64,000 nt of DNA from Carya illinoinensis (GCF_018687715.1 NC_056764.1:12607001-12671000), one strand, 5' to 3'. Positions 33,160-45,967 are shown, counted from the stretch's first letter. Numbers and translations are program-made. The notes: generated from the sequence alone by a model not told the origin.

Positions 33160-36100
33160 CCAGTTATTCAGCATCTGAATGAGTTCAACACCATCATCAA
33201 TCAATTAGCTTCAGTGGGGATTGAATTTGATGATGAAGTACGTGCACTGATTGCTCTAGCTCAATTGCCAAAAAGCTGGGAGGCCATGAGAACAGCTGTT
33301 AGCAATTCTTATGGCAAAACAAAGATGAAGTATCAAGATATCCGGGACCATATTCTTAGTGAGGAAGTTCGCAGAAGAGATACAGGAGAAGCATCAACTT
33401 CCAGTTCTGCCTTAAACCTCGAGACGAGAGGTAGAGGAGCTAGTAGAAGTTCAAATCGGGGTAGATCGAAGTCCCAAAGAGGCAGAAGTAAATCTAGGTC
33501 CGGAAAATAAGTACAGTGCTGGAATTGTGGCAAGATTGGCCACTTCAAAAATAATTGCAAGGAAGCAAAGAAGAAGAATAAGCATGACTCTGTTAATGCC
33601 ACAACAGAAGAGCTCCGAGATGCCTTACTCCTTTCAGTCGACAACCAAATTGAATCTTGGGTGTTAGATTCAGGAGCCTCGTTCCACACTACAGCACACC
33701 GAGAAATCATGCAGAATTATGTCACTGGTGATTTCGGGAAGGTGTACTTAGCAGATGGTGAAGCATTGGAAATCGAAGGCATGGGAGATGTACCAATCAA
33801 TCTGCCCAATGGAAGTGCATGGTTGCTACAGAAGGTGCGACATGTTCCTAAACTCATGAGGAACCTGATTTCTGTAGGACAACTTGATGCTGATGGGCAT
33901 TCGGTACTATTTACCGGTGGCACGTGGAAGATAACAAGAGGAGCTATGGTAGTAGCTCGAGGCACAAAAACAGGTACTCTATACATGACTTCAAGCATTA
34001 GAGATACTGTTGCAATTGCTGACGCAAATGCCAACCTATGGCATCAAAGGCTTGGTCACATGAGTAAGAAAGGAATGAAGGTACTATTATCCAAGGGGAA
34101 GTTACCAAAGTTGGAATCAACTGATTTTGACATGTGTGAAGGTTGCATTTTTGGGAAGCAGAAAAAGGTTAGTTTCCTGAAAAATGGTAGAACTCCAAAA
34201 TCTACAAAGTTGGAGTTGGTGCACACAGATTTATGGGGGCCATCCCCAGTCGCTTCTCTTGGAGGATCGCGGTACTATGTTTCCTTTATTGATGACTCAA
34301 GCAGGAAAGTATGGGTTTATTTTTTGAAAAATAAATCTGACACATTTGATACTTTCAAGAACTGGAGAGCCATGGTTGAAAATGAAACATGCTTGAAGTT
34401 AAAATGTCTGAGGTCAGACAATGGAGGAGAGTACATTGACGGAGGGTTCAAAGAATTCTGTGCTGCAAATGGGATTAGATTTTAGAAGACTATTCCCGGG
34501 ACACCGCAGCAGAATGGCGTAGCTGAACGCATGAACAGAACTCTCAACGAACATGCCAGAAGCATGAGGCTGAATTCAGGATTGCCTGAATGTTTTTGGG
34601 CTGATGCAGTTAACACTGCAGCCTATTTGATTAATCGGGGACCTTCAGTTCCCTTAAAGTTCGATCTACCAGAGGAAGTCTGGAGCGGAAAGAAGGTAAA
34701 TCTTTCCCATTTGAAAGTTTTTGGTTGTTTATCATATGTTCACATAGATTCTACTGATCGTAACAAGTTAGAAGCCAAATCTAGAAAATGTTTTTTCATC
34801 GGTTATGGTGATGAAGAATTTGGCTATCGATTTTGGGATGATAAAAATTGCAAAATCATCAGAAGTAGAAATGTGATATTTAATGAGCAGATTCTATATA
34901 AAGCTAAGTCACAAGCTGAATCTGAGGAACAACCAAAGAAACCTGAGGTTGTTGACTTTGATGTTACTCGAGTCAACACTGATCAGAATGAGGATCAAGA
35001 AAATGATAATACACAGATCGAACAACGTACACCACTCACTGCTACTCGAAGATCTTCAAGAACAATTAGGCCACCATAGCGGTTCTCACCATCTCTATAC
35101 TACATCTTGCTAACAGATAGTGGTGAACCGGAAAGTTATGATGAAGCTCTACGAATTGAAGATTCGATCAAGTGGGAGAAAGCCATGCAAGATGAGATGG
35201 AGTCACTAATGTCAAATCAGACATGGGAGCTAACTAAGCTTCCAAAAGGCAAGAAGGCTTTACACAATAAATGGGTGTACAGAATTAAGGAAGAGCACAA
35301 TGGTAGCAAGCACTACAAAGCCAGAATGGTCGTGAAGGAGTTTCAACAAAAGGAAGGTGTCGACTACACAGACATTTTCTCTCCAGTTGTAAAATTGACA
35401 ACGATCAGGCTAGTGTTGGCAATTGTGGCTGCAGAGAATCTACATCTTGAGCAGTTAGATGTGAAGACTGCATTCCTTCATGGTGATTTGGAGGAAGACA
35501 TCTATATGCACCAGCCACAAGGATTCTCATTGAAGGGAAAAGAGAACCTGGTTTGCAAACTAAAGAAGAGCTTGTATGGCCTAAAACAAGCTCCACGACA
35601 ATGGTACCGGAAGTTTGACAACTTCATGTGCAGTAATGGATTTACAAGACTGCAGGCTGACTATTGTTGCTATATGAAGAACTTTGACAACTCTTATATT
35701 ATCCTACTGTTGTATGTGGATGATATGCTCGTTGCAGGGTCAAGCATCGAGGAAATCAATGAACTGAAGAAGTAGTTGTCAAAGCGGTTTGAGATGAAGG
35801 ATTTGGGTGCTGCAAAACAAATCCTTGGTATGAGAATTATTAGAGACAGGTCTAATGATACTCTCAAGCTCTCGCAGGAGGAGTATGTAAAGAATGTGCT
35901 TAGAAGGTTTAACATGGACAAGGTGAAACCAGTAAGCACACCCTTAGCTAGTCACTTTCGACTAACTAAGGATCAGTCGCCAAAGACGAAGGAAGAGCAA
36001 GAATGCATGAACAGAATACCCTATGCATCTGCTATTGGTAGTCTTATGTACGCTATGGTCTGTACAAGGCCAGATATTGCACAAGCAGTGGGAGCTGTGA

Positions 36101-36675
36101 GCAGGTACATGAGTAATCCAAGAAAGCAGCATTGGGAAGCAGTCAAGTGGATTTTAAGATATCTACAAGGCTCTTCAGATACGTCACTATGCTTTACAAA
36201 AGCAGGTTTAAAACTACAGGGATATGTAGATGCCGATTTAGCAGGTGACGTTGACAGCAGAAAAAGTACTACTGGATTTGTGTATACGCTTGGTGATACA
36301 GCTGTATCATGGGCTTCTAAGTTACAGAAGATTGTTGCTCTCTCAACTACAGAAGCGGAATACGTTGCTATAACTGAAGCAGGGAAGGAAATGGTTTGGT
36401 TGCAGTCATTCTTGGAGGAATTGGGAAAGAAGAATGAAAAAAGCATTCTGCACAGTGATAGTCAGAGTGCTATTTTTCTTGCAAAGAATCCAGCCTTTCA
36501 TTCCAGAACAAAACACATACAGTTGCGATATCATTTTATCCGATCTCTTCTCGATAGTGGACAGCTGATACTTGAGAAGATTCGAGGAACAGAGAACCCA
36601 GCAGACATGTTCACAAAAGTAGTTACTGCTGACAAACTGAAGCTGTGTATAGCTTCAGTTGGACTTCGTACTTAA
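33160..36675 (+). pseudogene. gag C-terminus and pol with four in-frame stops
   Basis: One reading frame runs from 33160 to TAA 36673-36675, interrupted only by TAA 33508, TAG 34483, TAG 35077 and TAG 35773; I see no frameshift. It has the Gag remainder, zinc knuckle CWNCGKIGHFKNNC (about 33520), protease LDSGASFHTT (33664), GAG-pre-integrase (LWHQRLGHMSKKGM), integrase core (HTDLWGP, RSDNGGEY, GTPQQNGVAERMN), reverse transcriptase (KTAFLHGDLEEDIYM, YVDDMLVAG at about 35714) and RNase H (GYVDADLAGDVDSRKSTTGF, LSTTEAEYVA). Catalytic motifs are intact. The stops are the only obvious defects besides the gag insertion. Confidence 0.92.
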
Positions 36676-36746
36676 AGGCATGACTTGAAGTTGCTGTGAT
36701 AGTTGCTATGAAGATATGTAGACTCATTTGTCTCCAAGTGGGAGAT

Positions 36747-37135
36747 TGTTGCAGATGGAGACAAAAACAGTGAACAGTGAAATATGCACCGAAAGACACC
36801 AAATCCACCGTTGCACCGTTTGCTCTTTTGTATTGTTAGGCACCTTCCCAAGCATCATGCAGCAAATTGCTACAACGTAGTGATCTGCTCTCCTATAAAT
36901 AGGAGAGCTTAAGGGTGCGGACTGTGTGTGCAGCAGAGAGAAAACAGAGAGTGTTGCGTGTGTGCAGGTAGAGTGCATCAGAGAAGTGCATCAAAGTGGG
37001 TGAGAGAGAGATTTCTGTAAAAATTATTTTTATAGTGAAATTACAGTAGCTGTGGACGTAGGCAATTGCCGAACCACGTTAAATTTTGTCCCTCCTTTAT
37101 TTAGAATCGTCTCTGTGTCAGAACAACTCCCAACA
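36747..37135 (+). repeat. 3' LTR of the Tork copia
   Basis: It begins TGTTGCAGATGGAGAC and ends CTCCCAACA, 389 bases, followed by TATGC. It differs from the 5' copy at about 20 positions, about 18 of them transitions. Confidence 0.96.
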
Positions 37136-37140
37136 TATGC

Positions 37141-37715
37141 TAGTTTGGATGCGTTGGCTACTCAATATAACGTATTTGAACTATGATACTTGTCTGGCTT
37201 AACTATGTATATGTTACAAACTGATCCGATTGTTTAACAGTTAGTGAATGAGTGGATAGTTACTGTCAGGATCCTATAACTCGCAACATTTATCCTATGG
37301 TTTTCCATTTATTATTCGTAACTATCTGGTTTGGTGCCTACATATGGAAATTTACAGTTGATACAAAATGCATACAAAATTGTTGTATGTTGCAATTGAT
37401 TGATGAACTTAGCAAAATGGTAGTTTTGATATGTGTTCTTTCAAAATGCATCCCATGCGTGAAAGAATTATTTATACAAATGCATGACTTTTCAGAATAT
37501 TATGACTAAGTCATGGGAAAAAATAACTATTTCCATCACTTGGATCTATTACGTCGAGATTTGCTTATTCACGAAGGTTATTGTAATTGTTGCTATTGTC
37601 AATGTTGGTAAAAACATATATTGCAACGATGAAACACGTGTGCTGGAAAAAACTTTTCCCAGTACATGGTATATCAATTTGGCGATGGATGAAAATCACA
37701 ACAAATATGATTATT
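37141..37715. other. intergenic, nothing recognised
   Basis: This continues the sequence left of the copia insertion (before 28892). Short open frames here have no recognisable domain. Confidence 0.5.
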
Positions 37716-39636
37716 TGTATAACGTCCCAGTCATGCAGGGATCGGAGAGTTATTTTCTAAACATTAAAACTCACATTTTATCAAATTATTTGCAGACTCC
37801 AAAATTTGAAATCATCAAAATACTACAAAATCTTTTAATAAAATCCACCAATTCTCAAAGATTTTCTATGAGTAACCCTCTATGCTTAAATAATCATCTC
37901 ACCCATGCTCCATAATCTCGATTCTTAGCTGAACTATTTCAAAATTATCTAAAAACTATTGTGGAGATAAGGGGTGAGTTATCAACAATTCAGTTAGTAG
38001 AAAACATATACTAGTGTGCAAACATGAGCATTTACAAAGTTTAAAATGCAAAATGAAAAAAAAAATTATTTTTAAAATGCAGAGTCAGAACATGTTATAA
38101 AAATACCAGAGCGAAAGTTCAAAAATATTATTATTCAAAATTCTTTTGGCATAGCATAACTGACCACCATCATACCAAAACAGCATATCACATAAGAGGT
38201 CATGTTTAGCCCCCATGGTAAGATTGTGCAAACTCCGGTAGGTATCTGAGCATAAACAAAATGTGAATCTTTCCCTTATTATTCTCGGAGCTCCAAGTGG
38301 GCACACAAGAAAAATCACTAGAAAATCGCTTTGTTTACAAAATAGGTGCAACAGAAATAGAACAGTTGGTACCAATCCAAACAGAAACCACCATTAGCAC
38401 CCTTGGTAGGTCAAACAGATCACCAACCACAAACCACATCCTAAATTCAGAATGTCATACCAAAAGTTTTCAGAAATCACAACATATTATATCAAAGTTT
38501 AGAACATCTTCAGAACATAACAAAATCAGATCACAAAAATATAATTTATACACAAAATTTTATATTCGCTCTCTTTTGCATAGTTTAAAAACAAAAGGCC
38601 AAAAAATAAGCTCATGTCTATGCCAGTCATGACAAAAATACTTTCCCTTTTATACAGAATTCATGAATAATACTAAAACAAATAATTGAAGTTGTTCTTC
38701 ATATTTATTTTCAAAACCCAAAATATGCATATTTTAAAAGTCAATCTCATTTCATTTTCCTTTCATACAAAGTCTAGCATAGGAACCCCGCTTACCTGAA
38801 CTTCTTAACTTTTCAGAAATTTTCCTCAATAAAACAACAATTACTTGTCACCTATAAAATAATCACGTAATTCTCGTAAATTTCTAGTCAAACACATATT
38901 TAGATATTTAAACTTGAAATGCTAAACTAACCCATTTTAAATCCTTAAAACCTAAAATCCTCAAAATTCCGAAAATATCATCCCTTTCCAAAACCATTAG
39001 TATCCACTTAATATACTTAACCTAATTCCCACTCAAACATCAGTCTATTTAAAAAAATCAAAACCCAACCCTCTTAATGAAAATATTATACTGATTTTAT
39101 TTCAAACAACCCCTAGTTAAAAAATAACATTAAAAAAAAAACACGTTCCAACTTTTAAAATAATTTAATACCAAATAGTATAATTTTAAAACTCCTTCTT
39201 TTTATTTATAAAAACATTTATTTAAAAACAAGATCCATACAACATGGGTTTAATATAAAAAGGAAAAAGAAAGCAGGCCACGTAAAACCAGTAGTATTTT
39301 TTTCAAAACTAACCATAACATGCAATGTTTCTTTCGGAAGGAAGTCTCAAATATACCGTTTAAACCCATCATGCTTATAACGTTGAGGACAAAAATATTT
39401 ATAATATTAACTAAAGGGCAAAGTTTTAAAATCATAAAACAAAACCTCAACACCACCTACGCACGAAGCTTTACATAAAGAAAGTGCAAAGTTTAATTTT
39501 AGTTTACAAACAGCAAGCCCTCTAACGAGAGAAAGAGATCCAGACCGAGCGATGGAGACTCACCGAGAGAGAGAGGCAGAGGGACCAAGGTTAGGCGGTG
39601 GTCCTAGGTGGTCGATGATGTGAAAAAAAAAACTCA

Positions 39637-39640
<4 letters not shown>

Positions 39641-39692
<52 letters not shown>
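39641..39692. repeat. (GA)n microsatellite
   Basis: About 52 bases of uninterrupted GA in the solo LTR. Confidence 0.95.
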
Positions 39693-39694
<2 letters not shown>

Positions 39695-40093
39695 CAAAAG
39701 AGGCAAGGCTCGGCGTGGGCTTACCAAGAGGAGCACAACGATCTTGGGGTGGCATGACCTACATTTTCTGGGGCTTCACTGATCTACCAGTTGTATTTCC
39801 TTGTCGTGACTAGTGGCACCAAAAAGGGTTTGAGGACAAGGTTGTCATTGCTCTGTTTCAGGGGCCTAAAATAGGGGCTTCCACAGCAGTGACTTGCGGT
39901 GGTGTTGCCGTGCATGTTGGTGATTGCGGTTTATTAAAGGGGGCAAGGTGGTTCATCAATTTTCACATGGGGATGAGCAGCTACATGGAGGAGGTGCTTC
40001 ACTGAAGCATTGCGGCTTGGAGTGGTGCTTGAAGAGGTGATCAGCGAGCATGGAAGGGAAGGCTTCAAAGGAGATTTGTGGCTTGGAGTTTTC

Positions 40094-40453
40094 TGTTGTG
40101 CCTCTGGCCTGTCCAAAATCACACAAGATGATATTTAAGTGGTTCAGCAAATTGCCTACGTCCACTGGAGCCTCTTTTATAGAATTTGTACGAGATTACA
40201 AAAAAACTCTACAAACTTCACTCTCTCTCACATCCTTCTTTTCTCTCTATTTTCCCACTCCCATATTTGCCCACCTGGGCTTTCTCTTTTATAGGGGAGA
40301 GCAGCTACCATTTATGATTTCGGTGCAGCAATTTGTGGAAGGACATTGGGGCGTCATTTGCTGCTGACACTGTGGGTGTCTGTGGGTGGTGCCTAATATG
40401 CCAAATTGGGGAACGGTGCTGAAATCGTTTCACACTGCAGGTGGTTTTCAACA
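40094..40453 (-). repeat. 3' LTR of the minus-strand copia
   Basis: The plus-strand copy begins TGTTGTGCCTCTGG and ends TTTTCAACA. On the minus strand the purine-rich tract complementary to 40454-40474 adjoins it. Confidence 0.93.
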
Positions 40454-40599
40454 ATCACCACCTCTACCCAAGTGTGTCATACCAACCTACTTGCAAACTA
40501 ATTCATTTTTCAAATAAATGCACCTCTTTCTTTGACATGAGAGATTTCTGCTATCGAATACTTTCCAATGCACCCAAGGGTGCTCAGCAGTGTATGATA

Positions 40600-42220
40600 C
40601 TGATCAAGTCCAAACAGTGTTGGAACTTGATCCCTGTGATGACTTTCGTCAACATATCTGCTAAATTATCTTCAATGCTAATCTTCTGAAGTTTGATGTC
40701 CTCTTTTTCTAATATTTCACATACAAAAAAAAATCAGACATCTATGTGTTTTGTTTGAGAGTGATATACTTGATTTTTGGCCAAATGAATTGCACTTTGA
40801 CTGTCACAGTAAACAATAACCTCTTAGTACTTAAAACCCAAATCTGTTACCAATCCCTGTAACCCAATAGCTTCTTTCACGGCTTCTGTTACAGCCATGT
40901 ATTCAGTCACAATGGATGATAGTGCAATTGTCGACTGCAAAGTTAATCACCAACTAACTGGTCCTCCAACCATAGTGAACACATATCCAGTTGTCAATCG
41001 GCGTTTGTCAAAATCACCTGCATAGTCTGAGTTAACATATCCAGTTACTAGACTATCTTCACTCTTCTTGAACTTCAAACCAATATCTATGGTCCCTAAA
41101 ATATACCGTAGAATCCACTTAGCCGCATGCCAATGAACTTTTTCAGGACTATGCATATAGCGACTAACTAAGCTAACGACCTGGAAGATATCAGGTCGTG
41201 TACACACCATGGCATACATTAAGCTTCCAACAATACTTGCATATGGGACATTCCTCATGTAGTCTCGTTCTTCATCAGTTTTAGGAGACTGCAATGCACT
41301 AAGTTTGAAATATGGGGACATAGGAATACTCACCAGCTTCGTCTTTGAGTCGATGTTGAAGCGTTGTAGTATTATCTTTAGATACTACTTCTGAGTAAGG
41401 TGAACTGTACCTTTCACCCTATCTCTTCTGATCTCCATTCCCAATATTCTTCTTGCTTCTCTCAGATCTTTCATTTCAAACTCATGACTTAATTGAGTTC
41501 TTAAAAGATTTATCTCCCCCTTGCTTTTACATGCAATTAACATATCATCTACATATAAAAGCAAATAAATAAAAGATCCATTTGCAAGTTTTTTGAAATA
41601 CACACAGTGATCGTATTGGCAACGAGTGTATTTTAGATCCATCGTAAAGCGGTCAAACCACTTATACTATTGCTAAGGTGACTGCTTCAAGCCATAAAGA
41701 GACTTCTTCAGACTGCATACTCAGTTTTCTTTTCCAGCTTCTTTGAAACCTTCTAGTTGAGACAAATAAATCTCCTCTTCCAAATCACCATGTAAGAAAG
41801 TTGTCTTTACATCCAGCTATGCTAACTCAAGATTATACTGTGCAACCAAAGCTAACAATATCTGAATGGATGAATGCTTCACAACAGGAGAGAATGCTTC
41901 ACAACAGGAGAGAATACTTCACTGTAGTCAATTCCCTCTGTCTGAGTGCAGCCCTTGGCTACCAACCTAGTTTTGTATCGCAATCCATTTTTAGCAACTT
42001 GATCATCTTTCTAATTCAAGATCCACTTACAGCCAATTGTCTTCTTTCCTTTTTGGAAGCAGCACAAGCTCCCAAGTCTGGTTCTGGTTCTGGTAAAGAG
42101 ACTGCCTATCTTCATTCATCACTTTTGTCCATTCAACTTGTTCACTTGACTGTATGGCTTCTCTGTAAGTGGTTGGGATCTCACCCCCTTCAGCTGGTAA
42201 TGCATATGTCACATAGTCTA
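40600..42220 (-). pseudogene. reverse transcriptase / RNase H of the minus-strand copia
   Basis: Reading right to left: the RT start (EGGEIPTTYREAIQSSEQVE, WTKVMNEDRQSL, 42212-42027), then a stretch in shifted frames. RT palm with an intact YVDD motif (LLLYVDDMLIACKSKGE, about 41570) follows at 41642-41385, then the connection and RNase H (MYAMVCTRPDIFQVVSLV, YVNSDYAGDFDKRRLTTGYV, 41333-40947). A stop follows GGPVSW, and weak homology continues to about 40600. Small duplications such as repeated AGAATGCTTCACAACAGGAG near 41878-41910 add frameshifts. Confidence 0.85.
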
Positions 42221-42292
42221 CAAAACGTGTTGGTACACATTTCTCTCATCTCGGTCTATTGGTTGCTATTGATTCAGGTTGAATTGGAGGTA

Positions 42293-43190
42293 CTATGACT
42301 GGACTATCAATCTCATCTTGTCCATGCTCTCTATTTGTTTCTCCTGAATCATTTTGAGTAGAAAACTCCACCTTTTGCGAATCACCAGGTGTTTCGCTAT
42401 CATGGATGCCTTCATTGGAATCTTTATGCTTATGTGACTTAAGCATCTCAAATTCGTTGAATGTAAATCTCTACTAATGATCACCTTTTTAGACTCTATG
42501 CACCCGAGTCTATACCATTTTACACCAGTATTAAAACCTAAGAATTTTACTTTCTTAGCTCTAGGATCAAGCTTACTTTCTTTACCATGATAGTAAGTAG
42601 GACATCCGAAAACGTGTACAGAGTCATAATCAGTAGCATGTGTACCTCTCCACATTTCAGTGGGTGTCTTCCCATCATTGGCAGCTGTGGGCAGTCGGTC
42701 GATGAGGTGGCAGGCATATGTCACAGCTTCAGCCCAAAATTTCTTACTGAATCTTGCACCCAGTAACATACATCGCACTTTCTCCAATATAGTATGATTC
42801 ATTCATTCTATCACACCATTCTGCTACAGTGTACCTCATACCTTGAAGTGTCTAACAATTCCCTCTCTCTGGCATACTTCCATGAAGGGGTCTGAAGTAT
42901 ACTCACCTCCATTATCAAATCTGAGCCGCTTGATCTTTCTGCTGGTCTGAGTCTCAACCATTTTTTTCCAATCAAGGAAGATTTTCAACACTTCGTCTTT
43001 ATTCTTCATCGTATATACCCACACACGACGAGAATAATCATCCATAAAAGTTACAAACCAATTCTTACCTCCCAATGATGCATTTTGGATAGGTCCCCAA
43101 ACATCAAAGTGTACATAGTCAAGTATTCCCTGTGTATTGTGTACAGTAGTTCCAAACTTGATCCGCCTCTGCTTCCCCAATATACAGTGC
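42293..43190 (-). pseudogene. integrase of the minus-strand copia
   Basis: The segment 43180-42836 has the core start (DYVHFDVWGPIQNASLGGKN) and FDNGGEYTSDPF, so the motif normally reading SDNGGEY has Phe before the second Asp. A stop at 42836 is followed by 42802-42293 (MNHTILEKVRCMLLGARFSK, FWAEAVTYACHLIDRLP, VHVFGCPTYYHGKESKLDPR). These are the usual conserved blocks of the copia integrase C-terminal part. Confidence 0.85.
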
Positions 43191-43422
43191 TCACAGAAAG
43201 ACAGTTTACCAGTCTTGGCACCTTTGAATAAGCCTTACTTCACTAATATTTGCAAAGCTTTTTCTCCTACGTGTCCCATACGCATATGCCAAAAACTGGT
43301 AGTGTCGGCATTAGTCTCATCTAGCTTCTCACAGCATGTGGAAGCTCTTCCATCAACAGTACTTCCTTGCAAGAAGTACAAGTTTTCTCACCTCAAACCC
43401 TTCATTGCCACCTGAACTCCCA

Positions 43423-44130
43423 TTAATACTCTATGCACCTGAGTCTATACCTTGACTGTGGTCTCCCTCTTGTTGTTAGCACTTCACTTGATGTATCTAG
43501 TTGTACCTGCTTATCTTTTCTGCGGCACTCATTGCTAATTAAAGAACTAGATACATCTTCAAAACTAATCTTTTCCTTCCCATACAGTAGAATAGTAATT
43601 AAATGCTCATATGTATCAAGTAAGGAATTTAACAAAAGTAAAGCTTTATCTTCATCTTGGATTTCAACATCCAAATTTAACAAATCAGCAAGAATTTGGT
43701 TATAACTATTCAGATGTTCAGACATAGAAATACCTTCACAAAATTGGAATCTGAAGAGCTTTTTCTTCAAGTGCAAACGGCTCTCAATGCTCTTCTTTAT
43801 GAACTTATCCTCCAATTTCTGTCAAAGTTTCTTAGAATTTGTCTCTCTCATGAAAAAATACTTCTGTTCTTTGGTAAGGCATAACCGGATTATACTACAG
43901 GCTTGGGTATTAAGTTTCCTCCAATCCTGATCAGTCATATTATCTAGTCTATCGTCCAACGCAATATTCAACTCTTGTTGGATCAAAACGTCCAAGACTT
44001 CACACTGCCACATACTGAAGTTGCTTGTTCTATCGAACTTCTCAACTTCAAACTAGGCATTTGACACAGTGGACCGACGCCCAGAGCTACTGGCATTTTC
44101 AGAGCTTCTATCTCTTCTAGATCTTTCCAT
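43423..44130 (-). pseudogene. gag of the minus-strand copia
   Basis: Gag opens at the ATG complementary to 44128-44130 (MERSRRDRSSENASS), meets a stop about 27 codons in, and continues as FEVEKFDRTSNFSMWQ, then QQELNIALDDRLDNMTDQDW (to 43822). After another break it continues 43815-43423 (ESRLHLKKKLFRFQFCEGIS, LLLLNSLLDTYEHLITILLY). The zinc knuckle and protease region is reduced: only about 240 bases separate gag from integrase, implying an internal deletion. Confidence 0.82.
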
Positions 44131-44678
44131 TTGAATTTAGAAAATTCAAATGCAAAATTTCAAAATTCTAACCATACGGATGAGTCCGGAATGATGCAAA
44201 TAGTTGGAAAGCACTATTTGATTGTTAAAATCGGACTCTAATTGGCTTAGATCAAGCCCAACAAGGATCTGGAAAAACGGACAGTTATGATCATCTGGTG
44301 CGTGAGATGCACGCGCTACAGTAGCGTCTGTGGTGTGTGGGACGTGTGGTGTACACGTACTGCTGCTAGTGGGCATGTGGGTGCACGTGGGAGATTGAGA
44401 TTCACGTGCTGGGGGCATGGGATGCACGCGTCTTCAACCTCTGGGCGCGTGTAAGCAGGTGGTGGCACGTGGAGCGTGATTTGCAGTCGTCTTCAACCTT
44501 CAGATGCACATGGAGCACGTGTGTTCACACTCCGATCTTTTACAGGCGCGTGCGGCTTCGTCTAACCTCCGTTTTAGATTCCGTTTGTGGCAACGGATTC
44601 TTCTTAACGTGAGGAACACCTTGGAGTTGTCAAAAGTTGATTTTGAACAACTTAATTTCTAGACAGCTTGAAACCAAC

Positions 44679-44690
44679 GCTCTAATACCA
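44679..44690 (-). promoter_or_regulatory. primer-binding site (minus strand)
   Basis: On the minus strand it reads TGGTATTAGAGC, one base away from the usual iMet complement, two bases inside the right-hand LTR. Confidence 0.85.
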
Positions 44691-44692
44691 AT

Positions 44693-45052
44693 TATTGCGC
44701 CTCTGGCCTGTCCAAAATCACACAAGACGATATTTAAGTGGTTCAGCAAATTGCCTACGTCCACTGGAGCCTCTTTTATAGAATTTGTACTAGATTATAA
44801 ATAAACTCTACAAATTTCACTCTCTCTCACGTCCTTCTTTTCTCTCTATTTTCCCACTCTCATATTTGCCCACCTGAGCTCTCTCTTTTATAGGAAAGAG
44901 CAGCTACCATTTATGATTTTGGTACAGCGATTTGTGAAAGAAGATTGGGGCATCATTTGCTGCAAACACTGTGGGTGTTTGTGGGTGGTGCCTAATATGC
45001 TAATTTGGAGAATGGTGCTGAAATGGTTTCACACTGCAGATGGTTTTCAACA
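44693..45052 (-). repeat. 5' LTR of the minus-strand copia
   Basis: This 360-base copy runs from TATTGCGCCTCTGG to TTTTCAACA on the plus strand; its outer TG has become TA at the inner end. It is followed by TTTTC. Confidence 0.93.
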
Positions 45053-45510
45053 TTTTCGTCATGCAGGTCAAAAAGAAAACTGCTCGTAGTATAAATAGGG
45101 AACCAAAAATAAACCCTAGGGAAAGAGACGTGAATGAAGAGGAAAACGGACATTCATGAAGTTGAGTCTAAGGGACTATGCGTGATCTTGAGCAACACGT
45201 GAAAATAATGCGACAAAAATAATAAATAAATAAACAAATAAAATCTTTTATGAATTTTTGGGACCTAGTTTCAAACTAAAAAAAATTCAACTAGTTTAAA
45301 AAAAATCTTTAAAAAAAATATATTTTGACCCATAAAAAGATTTTTAAACTAAATATCAAACTCAAGATAAAATCATAAACTATCAAAACAAAGATTTTAG
45401 GCCCATAGTCTATATTTAAAAATATATATATTTAAAAATTCAAGTGGACTTTTCGCACATATAAATAGAAAAATTTTGAAAGTAGTTTTAACACTAGACC
45501 GGATGTTACA

Positions 45511-45897
45511 ATTTGCGTCGATTTCAAAATTTTCCAGGAATGCATAACATCATCTAGACTTACTTTTACAGTGACTTTGCGATGATGGGATAAAGTTTTT
45601 GCAACGGCATACGTCTTGAGGTGGGAAAATTTTTTCTATCGCAGTTTAAGTCTTTTGCAGCAGTTTTTGCAACTCCGGAAATAGATAATTGTGATGTTTT
45701 TTAGAAGTCATTGGTAATGGGATGTTGTGTCCATTTTTTCTCATACAACTCGCAATAAGGCATAATTGTTCAAAAAAAGGAATTTGCAACGATTAATGCT
45801 ACTTTTTTCAACGATATCTAGCATTGGTAAGAACAATATTCCTTATAATGAATTTACTAGTTTTTTGGAATAATATCGCAAATGTTGCCAAAGTAGG
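45511..45897. other. intergenic left of the NPF relic
   Basis: AT-rich sequence with several GCAACG/CGCAAATG motifs (near 45600, 45795, 45870). No gene is recognised. It directly precedes the NPF-like exon fragment and takes the place of intron sequence there. Confidence 0.45.
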
Positions 45898-45967
45898 GCA
45901 TAATTCTTTTAGCATTATTGATTGCAACACTTGATTTCTTGAGACCGTAGCCATGTGACAATGTATC

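Larger units (their letters stand above)
28897..37135 (+). mobile_element. Ty1/copia (Tork/TNT1-like), split by a solo LTR
   Basis: Two 389-base LTRs and a perfect TATGC duplication (28892-28896 and 37136-37140) define the element exactly. It has an initiator-Met primer-binding site, a GC-rich leader, one long gag-pol reading and a polypurine tract (AAGTGGGAGAT, 36736-36746). The copia domain order and motifs such as FGCLSYVHIDS...KCFFIGYGDEEFGYRFWD point to the Tork (TNT1-94-like) lineage. By hand count the LTRs differ at about 20 of 389 positions (about 5%), nearly all transitions. A 2,748-base solo LTR (30407-33154) interrupts gag; without it the element is about 5.5 kb. Confidence 0.95.
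40094..45052 (-). mobile_element. Ty1/copia (Tork-like), minus strand
   Basis: Two 360-base LTRs and a perfect TTTTC duplication (40089-40093 and 45053-45057) bound the element. The primer-binding site lies beside the right-hand LTR, so transcription runs leftwards. Gag, integrase, reverse transcriptase and RNase H fragments follow in that order. By hand count the LTRs differ at about 29 of 360 positions (about 8%), older than the relative at 28897-37135. The two share part of U5 (GTGGACGTAGGCAATT) and the leader around CCGTTGCCACAAACGGAATC, so they are diverged members of one group. Confidence 0.94.
37716..45510 (+). mobile_element. third solo LTR of the 12151 family, split by copia
   Basis: It begins TGTATAACGTCCCAGTC and ends CCGGATGTTACA. 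Removing the copia insertion (40094-45052 plus one target copy) leaves about 2.8 kb. Shared blocks with 12151-17142 include the GGAGATAAGGGGTGAGTTAT block near 37962 and GAACCCCGCTTACCTGAACT near 38783. A TATA box (TATAAATAGG) lies at 45090. The flanks (TTATT / ATTTG) show no clear duplication, so it is either old or its left end is mis-set. Confidence 0.68.

Noticed and set aside
41801..42298. 165-codon plus-strand frame
   Set aside because: It is antisense to the copia reverse transcriptase and has no recognisable domain.
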